Assembly (NCBI RefSeq): GCF_014805625.2
Contig: NW_023998455.1
Location: forward strand, 5,534,666-5,598,665
DNA: 64,000 nt
Direction: 5' to 3'
Source: Glossina fuscipes
Taxonomy: Eukaryota; Arthropoda; Insecta; Diptera; Glossinidae
The notes below the pieces were generated by a model. That model was not told the DNA's origin, ran no database searches, and was given only the letters and a program-made list of their open reading frames with translations. This document shows, one piece after another, positions 61,136 through 64,000 of this stretch (within the stretch, counting starts at the first letter, position 1; each line of letters starts with the position of its first letter). The position numbers and the translations under genes are program-made.

Positions 61136-64000
61136 AACTTTCATTATCACAACATCGAGATAAGAGAACTAAAACTTGCATTTTCTTTTTAAATGGAATT
61201 TAAAGATGTATCTGATGAAACGACAAATATGTTTCCAGTTGATGGAATAAATTTTCAATGCTAAAGGTTCCATATGGATAATGTTCTGCAAGTCTGGTTG
61301 ACTATTCAGAAAACCAGTTGCTCTGCTATACATGCTTTCGAGCTGAGTTGGCAGGTATTCCAAATTCGTCTTAAATGAAAAAATACTTTTTTTTTTCTTG
61401 GATTTACTTTTTTAGTTTTTTTTTTTTTTTTTGGTTTTCATGTCTTTTGCTTTTATTACTAAAAAGAGAGAGTGAAAAGATGTGCTTACATAAATAAGCT
61501 ACGAAAAGATGATTAATAACCAAAAATATGAAAAAAAAAAAACAAAAAAATAAATAAATAAAAAATAAACTCAACATATACCCAGATTTATAGACTTAAC
61601 AACTAGCAGCAGACAAGCTTAGTAATAATAAAAAAAAAATAAAAAAAATAAGAAAAGAAACACAAACTGCTGTTTATTTTAAGGAAACTTCCTGAATTTT
61701 TGTTTTATTTTCCAGCAAATTCTACTTCCCGTGCTCCTTGAGAACATAAGACAAATGAATTTAGTGCGTGGTCTGTTTTACACTTAATTTAAGCTGAGTG
61801 CAGCAGTACTCTTTACCCATACCCTCGCACGTAACATCATCATTCATCCCTCTCTCCGTCATCTTAATTTTTACTTTCAATCTTCGCTTTATTTATTTAT
61901 TTTTATTTTTTTTTGATACTTTTTTCCTTTTCGCTCTGGTTGGGGTAAAAATTTTGTAATTTGCTTTTTTCTTCGCATTTTGCTGATTTTGTCAACTGCT
62001 TGCTTGCCTTTGATAAAATTATTAGCTTTCCGTGTTATTGCTCTTGCCTTTGCTATCTTATTATTATTTTTAATTTTTCTCTTATTAATATGCAAATTTC
62101 TTTTTAATTTCAAGGTTCCTTTCTTTTTCTCTTTTCTTTTTTGGGGACTTTCCAATGTGCATGGAAACAAGAAGCAACTTAAAGCGTTTTTTTATCTCTT
62201 TGGTAATTTTACTTAAACTTGAAGCTATAAATTTTAAAGAGTGAGAGAAAGAGAAGCTGTCACGCGGTCAGGAAGTCTTTTTAAAACCTATGGTATTTCT
62301 AGATTTTTCTTTTCTCGAAGTTTTACTCCCGCTGGCAACTCTTCGAAGAGATACATTTTTTAAAAGCTTCGTCTAGTTTAAGACTTTGTCTATTGTAACA
62401 AATAACTTGGTTCTCCTTTTTAATCCGTAGCGTTCGCCGATTAAATACTCTTTAGATATTCCCATAAATTTCCCACAAATGAAACGCTTGTGCCTACCCA
62501 TGAGCAGAATAAGATGAACTCTTCCTCCAACAATCAGTACATATATCTGGGAATTAAAAATGTATAAATAGAAAATCTTCTTATCGTGTAATAGTTGCTA
62601 AATAGGTTCTGCTTCTAACAGAGCTTATGAAAATCTACACTTTTGCTCACGAAAAATGTTTTATGTCTTATATGTTATGCTAAGTAGTGTTGACATATCG
62701 TAAGCTAATTTAATTCTTTTCTTGCAGTGACTTCGGATGTGAATTTCTACCGTCTGGATAGAACAATTATTAATAAGAGCAGCGTTGGTTTCGTCGGACA
62801 TCGCAAAGTTCTTTCATTCTGATGGGCTGACGCATACTTCTTAGAAAATTTTAAAATCTTAAACTCTTTCTTGCTTTTATTATTGGACTTCAAAGCTTTT
62901 GTAGGTCCTGGGCCCCGTCATTAGTAAGATAAGGAATTAGTAAGATTTGCCAAGGTAAAAGAATATGATTTAATTACTTCGTACGTTGCTAAGTCTATCG
63001 AAGATTTAAAGGCTTCTGAACACAGAATGCTGCTTTGGATCGGGGCGAATATAAGTAAAACGCCATTGGCCATTCTGAGCTTAACTACTAGGTGGCAGTA
63101 GGTAGATAATTTCCGGCTCACCGGATAGAGAAAATGAATAAGCAATGAAGATATCAGTGCGGCGAATGGAAGATCACGTTAGCTGAAAGCACTAGAAGAA
63201 CTTTAATACGTTGTCTGTCAAGCAGTCATGAGTAGGGAGACAGATGACATTTTCACGTCAAAACTACCATTTTCAGTATACGCTGTCAAGTTCAGTAATT
63301 TTGAATAGAAACCATTTTTTGTGTTTATGAGAGAAAAAAACATATTTTGCTACGTGATTCGTGTACTAGTATCGGTACACAACATAAGCACAGTTGTAAG
63401 CATCACATTAAACCGTTGAAAGAACAAATAGTTCCCAGATTCTGATAGCTTAGTTTAAAGTGGTTAGCTAGTTTTAGCGAATACCAGAAACAGCGTGCAA
63501 GTATAAGGGAACGTGATAAAACACAATATTAACAACACGAAGGCAAGACTTGGCCTCCCTTCAAATTATGTCTTTAGGATATTAATTTATTTTAAAATGC
63601 GTTATCACTTGTAAGAGGATACAAAGAGATGTTTCTAGCAGGGATCTAGCATGGTTTTCTATATATTATATGCTAACTAGTCACTAATGTTACGATCTCA
63701 ATGACACATGTGATCCTTCGTTACCTGTAAGCCAGATATAACCCAAAGGGATATTCCAAAAGATTTTATTAAGACGTAGGTCCAATCAATTTTAATTGTT
63801 TGAATTTTTTTTTTTTTTGATTATACACCACTGGAGGATGGCGAGTATACTCGTTTTGACGTAATGCTTGGAACATTAAAAAGAAGGCTTCAGAGAATGA
63901 ATAAAGTCTATATGATATTCATTGGCATGAAATTTGGAATTGTTTTAGCCGCACCTGTGCGGCGTGGTGTATGTTATTGGCGCTCCCCTCTCTCCCACAA
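61136..64000. other. Gene-free stretch to the window end
   Basis: A- and T-runs dominate 61380-62200, giving spurious Lys- and Phe-rich frames. An open plus-strand segment at 62928-63101 reads like a protein fragment but has no ATG-based context. No gene is called. Confidence 0.4.

Overview
The window looks like nuclear DNA of a higher fly (brachyceran Diptera; a tephritid fruit fly is my best guess from the style of repeats and genes, not proven). It is AT-rich, full of homopolymer runs and microsatellites, gene-poor and littered with decayed transposons. No bacterial, viral or CRISPR-like organisation is visible. One 10-base N gap lies at 6190-6199.

Only two protein-coding genes can be supported, both on the minus strand. 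(1) 16123-17734 is a two-exon gene with a 91-base intron. It encodes a 506-residue basic, Cys-rich protein with an N-terminus resembling a mitochondrial presequence and a CPxDPC/CPDPC cluster. (2) 22042-23186 is a five-exon gene with four introns of 60-75 bases. It encodes a 293-residue secreted CAP-domain protein of the insect antigen-5-related (Ag5r) family. Neither gene is visible as one open reading frame; both were rebuilt from splice sites and reading phase. A broken Ty3/gypsy element lies between them.

Layout: 1-13 kb is gene-free with many copies of a short dispersed repeat (called family B here). 13.0-13.9 kb holds a non-LTR retrotransposon RNase H relic. 16-23 kb holds the two genes and the gypsy relic. 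23.7-24.6 kb holds a non-LTR 3' end and a second dispersed repeat (family A). 30.7-31.0 kb has a small decayed coding segment. 33.5-37.7 kb has family A copies around a dead Tc1/mariner-like (Tc3-type) transposase. 41.0-41.4 kb is another non-LTR C-terminus. 44.2-46.6 kb contains the best family A copy. 49.8-50.3 kb has a Helitron helicase relic. From 50.3 kb to the end there is microsatellite-rich DNA with no recognised gene, possibly intergenic or part of long introns or UTRs.

There is no evidence that the two genes act together. The least explained structure is the dispersed repeats. Family B carries a conserved internal dyad (GATCGATTCAGAA ... TTCTGAATCGATC). Family A ends in a TATACCC...GGGTATA stem. 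The two may be head and tail of one non-autonomous element. I found no convincing new biological system beyond that.
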